From the IMG/VR virus record IMGVR_UViG_3300033143_002220, positions 1 to 26,111 of that record: a stretch of 26,111 nt of DNA; one strand, given 5' to 3'. The position numbers and the translations under genes are program-made. This stretch comes from a virus. The notes beneath the pieces were generated by a model that searched no databases, was not told the DNA's origin, and saw only the letters and a list, made by a program, of their open reading frames with translations. Below, piece by piece: positions 1 through 7,999 of this stretch; the first letter of the stretch is position 1; each line of letters begins with the position of its first letter.

Positions 1-574
1 CGCTGGTTGTAATACTACTGTCATAAGATTCCTTTTGCACTATAATAGTCCCAGCAACTGCGCCAAACTTTGAATGCCACTTAAGAGCTATACTACTACC
101 TGGCTGTACTGTTATATTAGTATGTATTGTTTGTGTTTTAAAAGCTTGACCTATATCTAGTCTATCAAGTTGCCCTTTATCTTCTACATTTAATATGTTT
201 GCTGCTATAAATGCTTCTGTATTTAATTCTTTATCTTCAGTACTTATACAAACTGGTGTAGTACTCTTTCTACTCTCAGTGATTAAATCACCAGCTATTC
301 TATGTATTGTTACTGTACTATTTCTAGCCCCACCTGTTGTGGCACTTAGTTTAAATTCTGTGAAAGTAACTGGTACTTCTTCTTCGTTTTTAAATACCCA
401 GAAGTACTCTTCTGATATTGCATAATCAAAAGAAATACTCCAGGTATCTATAGTAGCTACTGGTTCTTCAAACTCATACTCTGTATAGTTTTCTACTTCT
501 ACATCTTCCACCTCTGGTGGAACAACAATCTCTACTTCTTTGTCTTCTGTAGAATCTTCGACTACTTCTGTCAT
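1..574 (-). CDS. Hypothetical protein, 3' end cut off by the window edge
   Basis: An uninterrupted reading frame starts at ATG (complement of 572-574), directly against the stop of the HNH gene, and runs off the left edge after about 191 codons. The first 40 or so residues are very acidic (Glu/Asp/Val rich). The rest alternates Thr/Ser/Val and polar residues in a beta-rich pattern without Cys clusters or membrane segments, which would suit a structural or head/tail accessory protein. It is the last gene of the late operon visible here. I do not recognise the family; function is unknown. Confidence 0.75.
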   Translation of the reverse strand, partial: MTEVVEDSTEDKEVEIVVPPEVEDVEVENYTEYEFEEPVATIDTWSISFDYAISEEYFWVFKNEEEVPVTFTEFKLSATTGGARNSTVTIHRIAGDLITESRKSTTPVCISTEDKELNTEAFIAANILNVEDKGQLDRLDIGQAFKTQTIHTNITVQPGSSIALKWHSKFGAVAGTIIVQKESYDSSITTS

Positions 575-952
575 TTATTCCCCCAGTATCTTAACTCTTT
601 GTTTATCACACCACCTAGCTTGTTTAGGTCCTGTTGCCAAAGAAGGTGTTTTACCATATACTTTATGTAGTTTATTCATATGATGTTCCTTACATAAAGT
701 AACTGTTTGATTGTAAATTTCTTCATGATGGTCTACTTTAAATACCTCGCGGTGTTTAAGTATATCATCAACGCAGCAGATGATCACCCCCTTCTCTTGC
801 TTCCATTTCTTCCAAAGCAATGTCATAGTATAAAAGTGATGGAACTGTAATTCTTCCTCAGTTCCGCAAATGTAGCACTGTGTATCTTTCTTATAAGTAC
901 TTTTAGCAAAATCCCTTACGTACTTTATTTCGTCCCTTTTTAAGTCTGTCAT
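575..952 (-). CDS. HNH endonuclease
   Basis: A 125-residue protein with an HNH/zinc-finger core: CYIC near residues 26-29, then QFHHF near 36-40 (the first catalytic His pair), and CKEHH...LH near 87-95 as the second half with its metal-binding Cys and His. Known family behaviour: HNH nucleases often sit beside phage terminases and are needed for cos cleavage or packaging in HK97-type phages; others are free-standing homing nucleases. Its place in the operon, abutting genes on both sides just downstream of TerL, favours a packaging role (inference). The fold assignment is firm and the role is not. Confidence 0.82.
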   Translation of the reverse strand: MTDLKRDEIKYVRDFAKSTYKKDTQCYICGTEEELQFHHFYTMTLLWKKWKQEKGVIICCVDDILKHREVFKVDHHEEIYNQTVTLCKEHHMNKLHKVYGKTPSLATGPKQARWCDKQRVKILGE

Positions 953-1294
953 TTACTTTCCCATATAGGCTTCGGCCGCATTTACTATACTGGCTCTACG
1001 AGCTTGTTCTTTATCTATTCTATCCATGTTGGCGTCTACTTTATCTAATGTATGTGATAACCTAGATAAATATAAGTTATGAGCTTCAGTAATTGCCTCT
1101 AGCCGTATTACTCGTTCGACTAATTCCGGTTTTTTCATTATTCTATCAACGTCACCAGTAAGGGTTGCTGCCCACCAAACTGTTGAAACTATATTTGTCA
1201 GCAATAAAACTATTATAGTTATAGAGACATTTTTAGTCTGGTGCCAATCTGTTCTTACTCTTCTTTCTTCACCCTCATATTCTTTGTTTTTCAT
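953..1294 (-). CDS. Single-TM protein with C-terminal coiled coil (holin- or spanin-like topology)
   Basis: 113 residues. A charged N-terminus (about 20 residues) precedes one hydrophobic segment at about residues 23-45 with two Trp at its end. After it comes a long amphipathic region with heptad spacing of Leu/Ile/Val (about 55-105), likely a coiled coil. The start overlaps the end of TerL by 4 bases, so translation is probably coupled. The topology matches phage inner-membrane lysis proteins (i-spanin or pinholin), but no motif proves it; no endolysin is visible in the window. Treat as a membrane protein of unknown role. Confidence 0.7.
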   Translation of the reverse strand: MKNKEYEGEERRVRTDWHQTKNVSITIIVLLLTNIVSTVWWAATLTGDVDRIMKKPELVERVIRLEAITEAHNLYLSRLSHTLDKVDANMDRIDKEQARRASIVNAAEAYMGK

Positions 1295-2586
1295 TCTAGT
1301 ATACTATCCACGTTATATGAATGGGTGTAAAGAGCGTAACGCAATGCATCCGCTATATGAGAATACTCATCGTGGCGTGGGCGTTCGTTAAGTAAGCCTG
1401 CTTTATCATCCCATCTGTAATTATCTAAACAATCTAATACGTGCTGACACTTAGAGTCCACAAATAGTCTATCGTTATCTATAAGTGAACAAACATAACC
1501 TATACCGTCTAATCGTGATTTATTAGCATTAGTACAGCTAATATCGTAATCATAGGCTAAATCATATTTTGTTTGTGCAGCTGCACTATCTATATATATA
1601 AAATCTATATTCCAGTCGTCTATTTTCTCTTGTATCTTTTCAGCATACTGAGAAGTAGATTTTCCGTTTTCTAGGTAGTCAGCTACGACGTAATAATCAC
1701 GCCCATCTGTTAATAATACTACCATTGCCGTTGGGTCTCTAAATCCTAAGTCGAGTCCCGCTACTACATCCAATGTTCGTATATCTTCGGGTTTTACTTC
1801 GATGATATTTTGTTTCTTTAATTCGTAAATCTGTCCTTCTAAAGCAATGAAATCACATTCATACTCTTGCCCGAACTCGGCTTTGCTCATTGAGCGTCTA
1901 GCTTGCTCAATAATAGATACGTCTACGCGGGGGTTATCTTTCCACGTACTTTTGATAGATGCCCATTCAGGGAAGTTTTCATCAAATCCGCGCTTGTAAA
2001 AATCATAAAACCAGTTTTTACCACGGGGTGTACTAATAAATATAGCTTTAGAATTTGGCTTATCCAATGTTGGTTGCAACTGTATGTTAAATACATCTGC
2101 ACCATCATCATTAAGAGCTGCTTCATCAAATAAAATAAGGTCATAACTTCTCCCAACTACACTATCCGCTTGTGATACAGAACCCATACGTATAACAGAA
2201 CCATTAGCTAATTCTATAACTTTATCTTTTGCGTTCTTCTTTACTATTTCTATATCAAATATTTTAATTAAGTTTAATTGTAAATCCCAGCTAATTGCTG
2301 AAAGACTATAATTTGGTGCAATAATAAGTATCTGACTACCAGGTACTAAAGTTACTAAGTGACCAATTATATTACTAATATAACTCTTACCAGTACGTCT
2401 ACTAAGTACTGCTGTAACAAATCGTATTACAGGATTTTGAATCGCATTGATTAGTGCCACTTGTGGAGCAATTGGCTCAATATCTATTAAGTCTAAATAT
2501 TTCTTAATAGGTAGTTTTAAGAATCTTTCTTCCTGTGTATACGGTGTTAACTCTGTTGTGCTAATATATTCTCTACTTACTTCCAT
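1291..2586 (-). CDS. terL: Terminase large subunit (packaging ATPase/nuclease)
   Basis: 431 residues, normal for TerL. The ATPase half shows a Walker A-like P-loop SRRTGKS at residues 62-68, Walker B with catalytic acid LILFDEA at 150-156, and a coupling motif STPRG at 185-189. The nuclease half shows the RNase H-like acids: GLDLGF (D279), YIDSAA (D333) and the C-terminal DEYSHIADALRY (D406, H410, D413). It pumps DNA into the prohead and cuts concatemers, working with TerS encoded just upstream. It overlaps TerS by 14 bases and the membrane gene by 4. No defects seen. Identification is secure. Confidence 0.96.
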   Translation of the reverse strand: MEVSREYISTTELTPYTQEERFLKLPIKKYLDLIDIEPIAPQVALINAIQNPVIRFVTAVLSRRTGKSYISNIIGHLVTLVPGSQILIIAPNYSLSAISWDLQLNLIKIFDIEIVKKNAKDKVIELANGSVIRMGSVSQADSVVGRSYDLILFDEAALNDDGADVFNIQLQPTLDKPNSKAIFISTPRGKNWFYDFYKRGFDENFPEWASIKSTWKDNPRVDVSIIEQARRSMSKAEFGQEYECDFIALEGQIYELKKQNIIEVKPEDIRTLDVVAGLDLGFRDPTAMVVLLTDGRDYYVVADYLENGKSTSQYAEKIQEKIDDWNIDFIYIDSAAAQTKYDLAYDYDISCTNANKSRLDGIGYVCSLIDNDRLFVDSKCQHVLDCLDNYRWDDKAGLLNERPRHDEYSHIADALRYALYTHSYNVDSILE

Positions 2587-3043
2587 CGTTTACTAGTTTC
2601 CCTAGCAGATCATTGTAATTGTTTCCGAAACTAGCACCATTAATCTGTGTATTGTTAACAGTACCCGGTGCAGAAGTTTTATTTTCTGCTTGCATTGCCT
2701 TTATTTCGTCCATGCGCATCTTATGAGCTATTACCATTAAATCTGCTATATCCTTATTACTTCCTATTTCAGCTTCTTCTAATTCTAGAAGTTTTTTATC
2801 TATCATCTCAGTCATTACACTGCTGATCTTTGATCTATTGAAATATCCTTGTTCCAAGAATACAGTATCAATAAAACGTTTAACTTCTTTATTATTAAGT
2901 AGAGCAATAACCTTATTCTTTTCAATCCCTAGAGCTGTTGCGGTTTCATCAATGTCGTTAGTTTCTAAAAACATTGTGGCAACGGCCACCATTTCGGGAG
3001 GCATTGTATAAGCTTCATCTGGATCTAAAAGTTCCGTTGTCAT
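2573..3043 (-). CDS. terS: Terminase small subunit
   Basis: 156 residues. The N-terminal half contains a helix-turn-helix-like stretch (about residues 27-50, with DIDETATALGI followed by NKVIALLNN), as expected for a TerS DNA-recognition domain. The middle is helical and charged, suiting oligomerisation. The C-terminus is a Gly/Asn-rich tail with NNTQING and a short conserved-looking NDLLGKLV segment. It lies immediately upstream of TerL with overlap, the classic TerS-TerL order. The call rests on context, length and HTH rather than a strongly conserved motif. Confidence 0.82.
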   Translation of the reverse strand: MTTELLDPDEAYTMPPEMVAVATMFLETNDIDETATALGIEKNKVIALLNNKEVKRFIDTVFLEQGYFNRSKISSVMTEMIDKKLLELEEAEIGSNKDIADLMVIAHKMRMDEIKAMQAENKTSAPGTVNNTQINGASFGNNYNDLLGKLVNDGSK

Positions 3044-3351
3044 TAATCCTCCACTAGTGTATATACATAAGGTGTTTCATTTAAGTTATACGTATATGTT
3101 ATATTTTCTATCGTATATGTATACGTTATATTTTGTATATCATACATATAAGGTGTTTCTGATAATGTGTAATTGTACATGATTTCATCCAATATATATG
3201 ATACAGTAGGCTCTATCATTGCGTATAAGTAAGTATATTCTTGTAATGCGATTTCCACATTAGGAATAACTTTCCCAGGACAAGTTACTAAACCATCTAT
3301 TGTAATGCAAGTTTGGTCAATTGTAAATATTGTTCTGTCTATAGTTAGCAT
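3043..3351 (-). CDS. Tyr/Thr-rich internal-repeat protein, unknown
   Basis: 102 residues. The first third repeats a short pattern (LTIDRTIFTIDQTCITIDG: three xTID units). The last 40 residues repeat a Tyr-rich unit about every 8-11 residues (ETPYMYDI, ITYTYTIEN, ITYTYNLN, ETPYVYTL). Alternating Tyr/Thr implies beta strands, perhaps a beta-solenoid or amyloid-like stack. The gene shares one base with TerS (stop/start overlap), so it is in the late operon. No known family is recognised; a tail-associated structural role is only a guess. Confidence 0.65.
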   Translation of the reverse strand: MLTIDRTIFTIDQTCITIDGLVTCPGKVIPNVEIALQEYTYLYAMIEPTVSYILDEIMYNYTLSETPYMYDIQNITYTYTIENITYTYNLNETPYVYTLVED

Positions 3352-3356
3352 TAGAT

Positions 3357-3665
3357 TTAACCTCTATTAGGATTACCTCTATTAGGATTACCTCTATTAG
3401 TCCTACTGATGATGGTGGTTAAATCTGTGCCCATTCTAGTACGCTCTACATCCATTTCTTGTTTTTTAGCTTCTGTTAAATCCTGTATGATTATACGTAT
3501 ATACTCATTTACTATTACTTGTTCCAGCTTTCTAGCCAGGAATTCATCCATAGTTTCAGTACTTAACTTCTCTGCTTCATATGCCGCCTCAATATATGGG
3601 GCTACTTCTGCAGGAAACATTAAATTAGTTACTAGTTGTTCTGTTGATGGTAAATTATATGCCAT
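3357..3665 (-). CDS. Small helical protein with C-terminal NRGNP repeats, unknown
   Basis: 102 residues. Residues about 5-85 are predicted helical and charged. The protein ends in a pentapeptide repeat, NRGNP twice plus NRG, encoded by the 15-bp DNA repeat at 3361-3400. Its start overlaps the stop of the upstream fibre gene by one base, so translation is probably coupled. Such position next to a fibre could suit a fibre chaperone or assembly factor, but this is inference from neighbourhood only. Confidence 0.65.
   Translation of the reverse strand: MAYNLPSTEQLVTNLMFPAEVAPYIEAAYEAEKLSTETMDEFLARKLEQVIVNEYIRIIIQDLTEAKKQEMDVERTRMGTDLTTIISRTNRGNPNRGNPNRG
3361..3400 (-). repeat. 15-bp tandem repeat coding NRGNP
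   Basis: Two exact 15-bp units (3361-3375 and 3376-3390, CCTCTATTAGGATTA on the plus strand) and a 10-bp third copy (3391-3400). The unit is a multiple of three, so copy-number change would lengthen or shorten the protein tail without a frameshift. Confidence 0.9.
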
Positions 3666-4774
3666 TATGATACAATTGCCAGCTTAACTGGTATTCCTCC
3701 TACCTTTATAGTTATGTAATCCGTTGGTGTTTCTGTTGTAATTGTTGAAGTACTCATAGTAGCAAAATCAATAGTTCTTAATGTTGAAAACTCTAGGTCC
3801 GTTCCATTGTTATATATTGAATCTTCCTTATTAAGACCAAAAGTAATTCCTGCTCCTTTACCAGTATTTTCAAGTACTATTGCATGATTGTTTGTGGCTC
3901 CAGATATTCCTTTAGTATAAAATGCATATGCATTAACCGGTGCTGAACTGCCTATATTACCACAAGAAAAACCATATATATCTGTTGGTGTAGTACCATA
4001 TAATGTATCTGTTGTAGGTACACTATATCCTGATATTTTATTTAAGGTACCAGCAGTAATAGTAGAAGCAATTATTGCTTTAAAACACGAAGGGTGTCTT
4101 AAATCTGTTTCTGGTGCATCAAATAAATCAAATGGGCTAGAACTTGTTAGTTCCGCAACCATAACGCTTGGTGCAACATTATTTGCTGATCCATCTATAT
4201 TTACTGTTCCGTATACTCCGGCAGGTACCCCAGCCGCTCCAGCGTTTATATTAGTTGTAAATTGTAATGCCCCATACGGTGTTGTACCTAATGGTGATTC
4301 AGTTGTACTTTCTGCATTTAGTAATGGTAATCCATAACCTAGTGCAGTAGTAGCAAGGCTAGCTTCACCTATAACTAAACTATCTGGTATGCTTATACCC
4401 TTAGCAGTATACCACCCTAAATTGGCTACATCAACGAATTCACCTTTTAATAGGTCTACCCCATTATTTTTAAATGCAAATAATGTAGATTTATCATTAT
4501 TTAAGGTATTTACTGTATCAAATATATATGCGTCTTCAACGCTATGTCCTATTTCTCGTACTCCAGACATCATCTGTAAGGGGTACTCTCCAGTTAGTAA
4601 AGAATCTACTACATCTGCTAACGTAATACTTCCTGATAATACTCCACCTGATTTATCAAATTTATCACTATATAGTTCTATAAAATTATCATTAATTTTG
4701 TCACATGCAGCTCTAAGATCATCGCCATCGCCAGCATCAGGAGCTGATCCTAAGTTTAAGGGTTGACGTGACAT
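3665..4774 (-). CDS. Tail fibre / phage structural protein
   Basis: 369 residues. The N-terminus holds the common phage fibre adaptor pattern: LNLGSAPDAGDGDDLR, then KINDNFIELY at about residues 26-35, followed by a beta-rich Gly/Ser/Thr body. The last 15 residues (YITIKVGGIPVKLAI) match a short C-terminal signature shared by many phage tail proteins. It overlaps the BppU-like gene by one base. Likely a virion fibre or spike involved in host contact. The class is well supported, the receptor is unknown. Confidence 0.82.
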   Translation of the reverse strand: MSRQPLNLGSAPDAGDGDDLRAACDKINDNFIELYSDKFDKSGGVLSGSITLADVVDSLLTGEYPLQMMSGVREIGHSVEDAYIFDTVNTLNNDKSTLFAFKNNGVDLLKGEFVDVANLGWYTAKGISIPDSLVIGEASLATTALGYGLPLLNAESTTESPLGTTPYGALQFTTNINAGAAGVPAGVYGTVNIDGSANNVAPSVMVAELTSSSPFDLFDAPETDLRHPSCFKAIIASTITAGTLNKISGYSVPTTDTLYGTTPTDIYGFSCGNIGSSAPVNAYAFYTKGISGATNNHAIVLENTGKGAGITFGLNKEDSIYNNGTDLEFSTLRTIDFATMSTSTITTETPTDYITIKVGGIPVKLAIVS

Positions 4775-5127
4775 TATGCTATATCTATAGTTATATCTTG
4801 AAGTACTTTAACTTTTCCGTAAGCTATAGTTTCAACATCTGAAGTTGATATAACTCTCTGTATATCATAGTAGTAAGAACCTACTGCCAGTTCAGCTGTC
4901 TGCGCGGCAGTAACTGTTAGTGTAGTAATTCCTTCAGTTGCTGGTGTACCTGTAGGTACGGAATATTGTACTTGTAAAGCTGCGTCTACATCATCATCTG
5001 TCTTACTAACTTTAAATGTAATAAATAATTCCCAAGCACCTATATTTTGCGGTGTACCCGCTGAATCAGTAACTGTTATAGTGTACTCTTTAGTGTCTCC
5101 GCGGTAAAAATCATTTATTGTTAACAT
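4774..5127 (-). CDS. BppU-like / immunoglobulin-like tail-associated protein
   Basis: 117 residues. It starts with INDFYRGDTKEYTITVTD, the opening of the Ig-like N-terminal domain found in baseplate upper proteins (BppU) and many stand-alone phage proteins, followed by beta-strand spacing (WELFITFKVS, LTVTAAQTAEL, GSYYYDIQRV). It has no membrane segment. It sits between two fibre-region genes, suggesting a connector or accessory in the host-binding device. Assignment is by pattern recognition of the RGDT-containing start, so it is moderate. Confidence 0.7.
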   Translation of the reverse strand: MLTINDFYRGDTKEYTITVTDSAGTPQNIGAWELFITFKVSKTDDDVDAALQVQYSVPTGTPATEGITTLTVTAAQTAELAVGSYYYDIQRVISTSDVETIAYGKVKVLQDITIDIA

Positions 5128-5142
5128 TTATTGCTATCTCCC

Positions 5143-5526
5143 TTATTGTATCCCTAGAGCGAATGGAGCAACCGGGACTTTGATATCTATTGCTCCGTTT
5201 ATTAAAGTTCCTATATATACTTCATTAGAATATACGGATTCTATATTATATGTATTATATGCAACAGCTGCGCAATAATACGCTTGTCCATCTTCTGGTA
5301 CAATATCTGCTATTAATACACTAGTTGCTGCTGCGTCTGGTATAACTGAACTTGTTGTGTAAGCCCCTGAGTTAGTTCCACAATAGAACTTAAAACCTAC
5401 TAAATCTATTAATGGTGTACCATCTTCATTTGTTAATGGTGCAGTCCAATTAAATTCTGTCTTAATAGCGCCAAACGTCATTGTTAATGGTAGTAGTAAT
5501 GCAATTAGTAATAAATACTTCTTCAT
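5143..5526 (-). CDS. Exported fibronectin type III-like protein
   Basis: 127 residues. A clear Sec signal peptide (MKK, then a Leu-rich core to about residue 19, cleavage near FG-A) precedes one beta-sandwich domain with FnIII features: FNWTAPLTNEDG near the start, a central Cys pair (FYCG and YYCAAVAYN) and a C-terminal SNEVYIG strand. A signal peptide is odd for a virion component, so it probably acts in the periplasm or at the cell surface, for example in lysis or receptor masking (inference). It overlaps the next gene upstream by 4 bases and keeps the operon spacing. Confidence 0.75.
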   Translation of the reverse strand: MKKYLLLIALLLPLTMTFGAIKTEFNWTAPLTNEDGTPLIDLVGFKFYCGTNSGAYTTSSVIPDAAATSVLIADIVPEDGQAYYCAAVAYNTYNIESVYSNEVYIGTLINGAIDIKVPVAPFALGIQ

Positions 5527-5807
5527 TTATTAATCTCCTTAAGTAACTTTGTATGTTCCCTTTTATGTTTTTCTAAAATGGCTTTCTGGCGCTGAGAGCG
5601 CTCAACTTCCGGAATAAGTTCTATTTCAAATATCTTATCATCTAAAGTCTGGACTCTTTGTTCCTGAAAGTATTCATTCATACTTTCATGTGTAACGAAC
5701 TTTTGTTCAGCAGCCCATAGAGCGAATGTCCAACCACCACCAGTAACTATCATACCAATTACGGTTAGTACACTAAGTAGTTGTTTAATTGTGATTTTAT
5801 CTAACAT
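5523..5807 (-). CDS. Small single-TM protein with cytosolic coiled coil
   Basis: 94 residues. One hydrophobic segment at about residues 10-31 is followed by a highly charged helical tail (Glu/Lys/Arg/Gln rich, about 40-94). Shape and location beside an exported protein fit a lysis accessory (holin, antiholin or i-spanin), and a similar layout recurs in the 953-1294 gene. No diagnostic motif is present. The gene shares one base with the large fibre gene and 4 bases with the exported protein gene. Confidence 0.68.
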   Translation of the reverse strand: MLDKITIKQLLSVLTVIGMIVTGGGWTFALWAAEQKFVTHESMNEYFQEQRVQTLDDKIFEIELIPEVERSQRQKAILEKHKREHTKLLKEINK

Positions 5808-7561
5808 TATAGTTTTGTAAGACTTAACATTTTAGATTCAGGCCACGCTAAGTCGTAAACTGCTAAATTAGCATAAGCTACAGATCCAGTACTACCAAAA
5901 ACTATGTCAAATGCTTGATTAGAAATATCTGCCGCAAATTGCAAGCCACCTAAAAGTAATCCATTTCTATAGGTAGATATGTACCCTTTATGATCCATAG
6001 TAAACCCAAATCTTGTTGTTTCATCAGCAATAAGCTGGGTATCTCCAGTAATTGGTTTAAACCCATTAATTTTAATATAACTATAATCTGCGCCATTAGT
6101 GTCTATAGCTATAGCTATTTCGTCAGTACTAGCAGCAGTTAGTGTAATTAAAGCCGCTTCATCTTGTTCTGCATCGGATTTAACTTGTATATCTAGTACT
6201 AAAGAGAATCCTTTAGCGTTAGAAGTAATTGCACCATCCGGGTAGCTATATACATCTGCATCTTTTACAACAGCGGCTGTTGTGGTTGGGATATACGCAA
6301 GATGGTTAACTGGTAACCCTTCACCTTCGGTTAATTGTGCACCCCAAGCGTATACAGGAGAACTGCCCCCTGCAGCATTATTTATAATTACAAATTCATC
6401 ACCAACTATTGAATCAACAAGGAAGCGTTGCCATTCTGTTGTTACTGTGACAGTTAGTGCTTGTGTATCCGCTTGTGTAAGTCTGCAATGAATTCTTACT
6501 GTAGTTTCAGTATCCGCCTTTAGCCAAACAGACCCATGAGGCTGGGAGTGTTCTACTGCTCCTGTTTGTGTAAGTCTGGATGAGTTTGTGCTGCCAAAAG
6601 TTATCTTAACAGAACCGTCTAATCCGCCATCCGGTGTTGTAATACCACCAGCTTCTGTTGTGGCTGTATCAGTTGTAGTCCAAACACCATTAGTCATATC
6701 CCCACTATGTAATAATGTATTAGTAGTTGTTGCTTCTAACAGAGTTACAGGGTTTGTATCAATAGTTGCACCCTCAGCATCAGTCATGATATTATCACCA
6801 CCTACTGTGTTTGCGTGTTCATAAGCAAAATGTTCAATACCATCAACATATACTCCATGATAATACGGTGCACTTTCCAGACCTACAGATACATATTCTG
6901 AAGCTACAGTTCCATTACGTTCTAATTGTACGTTAGCAACTTGTATGCTAGCGTCTACAACACCAGTTGGTGATAATAGTCTAAAACCAAATTGAGGGTT
7001 CTCAACCTCAGCAGTAAAACTATATCTATTTGTTACACCTGCATTAGTAGTAACTGGTGTCCATGTAGTACCGCCGTCTAAAGTGATATCTAGAGCTGCT
7101 AGATATTGGAATCCATAATCGAAAGAAGCTACCCATGTAGCTAGTGGTGCTGTGATTGCGGCATTCATGAAAGTAACATAAGTATCTACATTATCTGTAT
7201 ATAGGAATGATCTAAGAAAACCTGAGTTATATGTTATGTATCCATCCGCTACCGGATCTACCACCCATGCAGCATCAGTTAAATCTCTTGAATTACCTTC
7301 AATGTAATTACGTACTCTACGTGTTCCATTAATTCTTAATTCCCCAGCTATTACGTAATAAAGTTCGCCTGTATAATCAAAAGATGAGGCTGTGGTTGCT
7401 CGTACAAAGGTTGGGATTACAGGGGACACAAAAGGTTCACCAGACTGTATTAATTCAGCCTTAGTTGTAGTAGATATATAGTTTTGTGTTTCGATAAGTG
7501 TGTCGATGCTGGCATCAGTTCCTAATGCGGCATGTTCTTTGATGTGATTTGGGATACTCAT
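5807..7561 (-). CDS. Large receptor-binding tail fibre with carbohydrate-binding-like and LamG-like domains
   Basis: 584 residues, the longest gene here. After an N-terminal attachment part (1-80) come two similar beta-sandwich segments, about 86-225 and 281-425. Each opens with an N-hydrophobic-x-S...W pattern (NYIEGNSRDL...W and NTLLHSGDM...W) and closes with an L-E-x-G type strand (VQLERNG, AQLTEGEG), as in carbohydrate-binding module repeats. Residues about 435-584 look like a concanavalin/LamG fold. This is a typical adhesin for glycan receptors, and the two segments probably arose by internal duplication. It is second in the late operon. Confidence 0.78.
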   Translation of the reverse strand: MSIPNHIKEHAALGTDASIDTLIETQNYISTTTKAELIQSGEPFVSPVIPTFVRATTASSFDYTGELYYVIAGELRINGTRRVRNYIEGNSRDLTDAAWVVDPVADGYITYNSGFLRSFLYTDNVDTYVTFMNAAITAPLATWVASFDYGFQYLAALDITLDGGTTWTPVTTNAGVTNRYSFTAEVENPQFGFRLLSPTGVVDASIQVANVQLERNGTVASEYVSVGLESAPYYHGVYVDGIEHFAYEHANTVGGDNIMTDAEGATIDTNPVTLLEATTTNTLLHSGDMTNGVWTTTDTATTEAGGITTPDGGLDGSVKITFGSTNSSRLTQTGAVEHSQPHGSVWLKADTETTVRIHCRLTQADTQALTVTVTTEWQRFLVDSIVGDEFVIINNAAGGSSPVYAWGAQLTEGEGLPVNHLAYIPTTTAAVVKDADVYSYPDGAITSNAKGFSLVLDIQVKSDAEQDEAALITLTAASTDEIAIAIDTNGADYSYIKINGFKPITGDTQLIADETTRFGFTMDHKGYISTYRNGLLLGGLQFAADISNQAFDIVFGSTGSVAYANLAVYDLAWPESKMLSLTKL

Positions 7562-7824
7562 TATGCGTAAGTTAGAGCTACGATGGTTGCTTCAACGTCA
7601 AAAACTTGTGTGAATTTACCATTATCAACCCATTGGATTTGGGAGTCAGCTATTGTCATTCTTGATATTCTCCAAGCAGCAGCAGTTGTTGCTGTTCCGG
7701 GCGCAGCTTCACCAAAATATTTATAGGTTGCGCTCTCATAGATTGGTCCTAAAGCTAACGCAATTTCGATTACTACATCTAATTGTTCTTTTTCGCCATT
7801 AGCTCTTGTAAATTTTGTTCTCAT
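7561..7824 (-). CDS. Small virion-type protein, first gene of the late operon
   Basis: 87 residues: charged start MRTKFTRANGEK, then YKYFGEAAPGTATTAAAWRISRM and a C-terminal beta strand (VFDVEATIVALTY). The phrase with GEAAPGTATTAAAW resembles short proteins often coded beside phage tail fibres. The start is supported by an AGAGGAAA ribosome site about 8 bases upstream. It is the first gene after the 7865-7893 promoter. Exact function is unknown; structural is an inference. Confidence 0.7.
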   Translation of the reverse strand: MRTKFTRANGEKEQLDVVIEIALALGPIYESATYKYFGEAAPGTATTAAAWRISRMTIADSQIQWVDNGKFTQVFDVEATIVALTYA

Positions 7825-7864
7825 TAAGCGTTTCCTCTTAGTATATTATTCCAGTAATTTTATT

Positions 7865-7893
7865 ATTATATCATAGAAATTTGCCACTGTCAA
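7865..7893 (-). promoter_or_regulatory. Consensus sigma70 promoter for the late minus-strand operon
   Basis: Read on the minus strand: TTGACA (complement of 7888-7893), 17-bp spacer, TATAAT (complement of 7865-7870). It lies about 40 bp before the first late gene. A perfect host-type promoter here means late genes may not need a phage sigma factor; timing must then come from repression or antisense effects. Confidence 0.88.
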
Positions 7894-7916
7894 GTAATTT
7901 CTTCAAAAAGGACCAA

Positions 7917-7963
7917 GGGGTGTGGGAAGTTAGGGGTAATTAGGGAAATTTGGGAAATTTGGG
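7917..7963 (+). other. Regularly spaced G-tract block (G-quadruplex-capable)
   Basis: Six runs of 3-4 G (7917-7920, 7924-7926, 7933-7936, 7943-7945, 7952-7954, 7961-7963); the last five are separated by 6-base A/T loops. The last run touches the -35 of the plus promoter, and the block sits between the two divergent promoters. Confidence 0.7.
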
Positions 7964-7965
7964 TG

Positions 7966-7994
7966 TTGACATTATACTGGTAATATGATATAAT
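7966..7994 (+). promoter_or_regulatory. Consensus sigma70 promoter, rightward
   Basis: TTGACA (7966-7971), 17-bp spacer, TATAAT (7989-7994). Divergent from the late-operon promoter, with about 72 bp between the two -35 boxes. The expected start is near 8001, at the foot of the hairpin at 8000-8021. Confidence 0.87.
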
Positions 7995-7999
7995 TATGC

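Noticed and set aside
195-425. Plus-strand frame over the left edge
   Set aside because: Lies opposite a long minus-strand gene with proper start and operon spacing; no ribosome site.
1903-2156. Frames on both strands inside the terminase gene
   Set aside because: TerL motifs prove the real frame; the others are overlaps without ribosome sites.
6282-6824. Plus-strand frames inside the large fibre gene
   Set aside because: Composition mirrors Thr/Val-rich coding on the other strand; no start signals.
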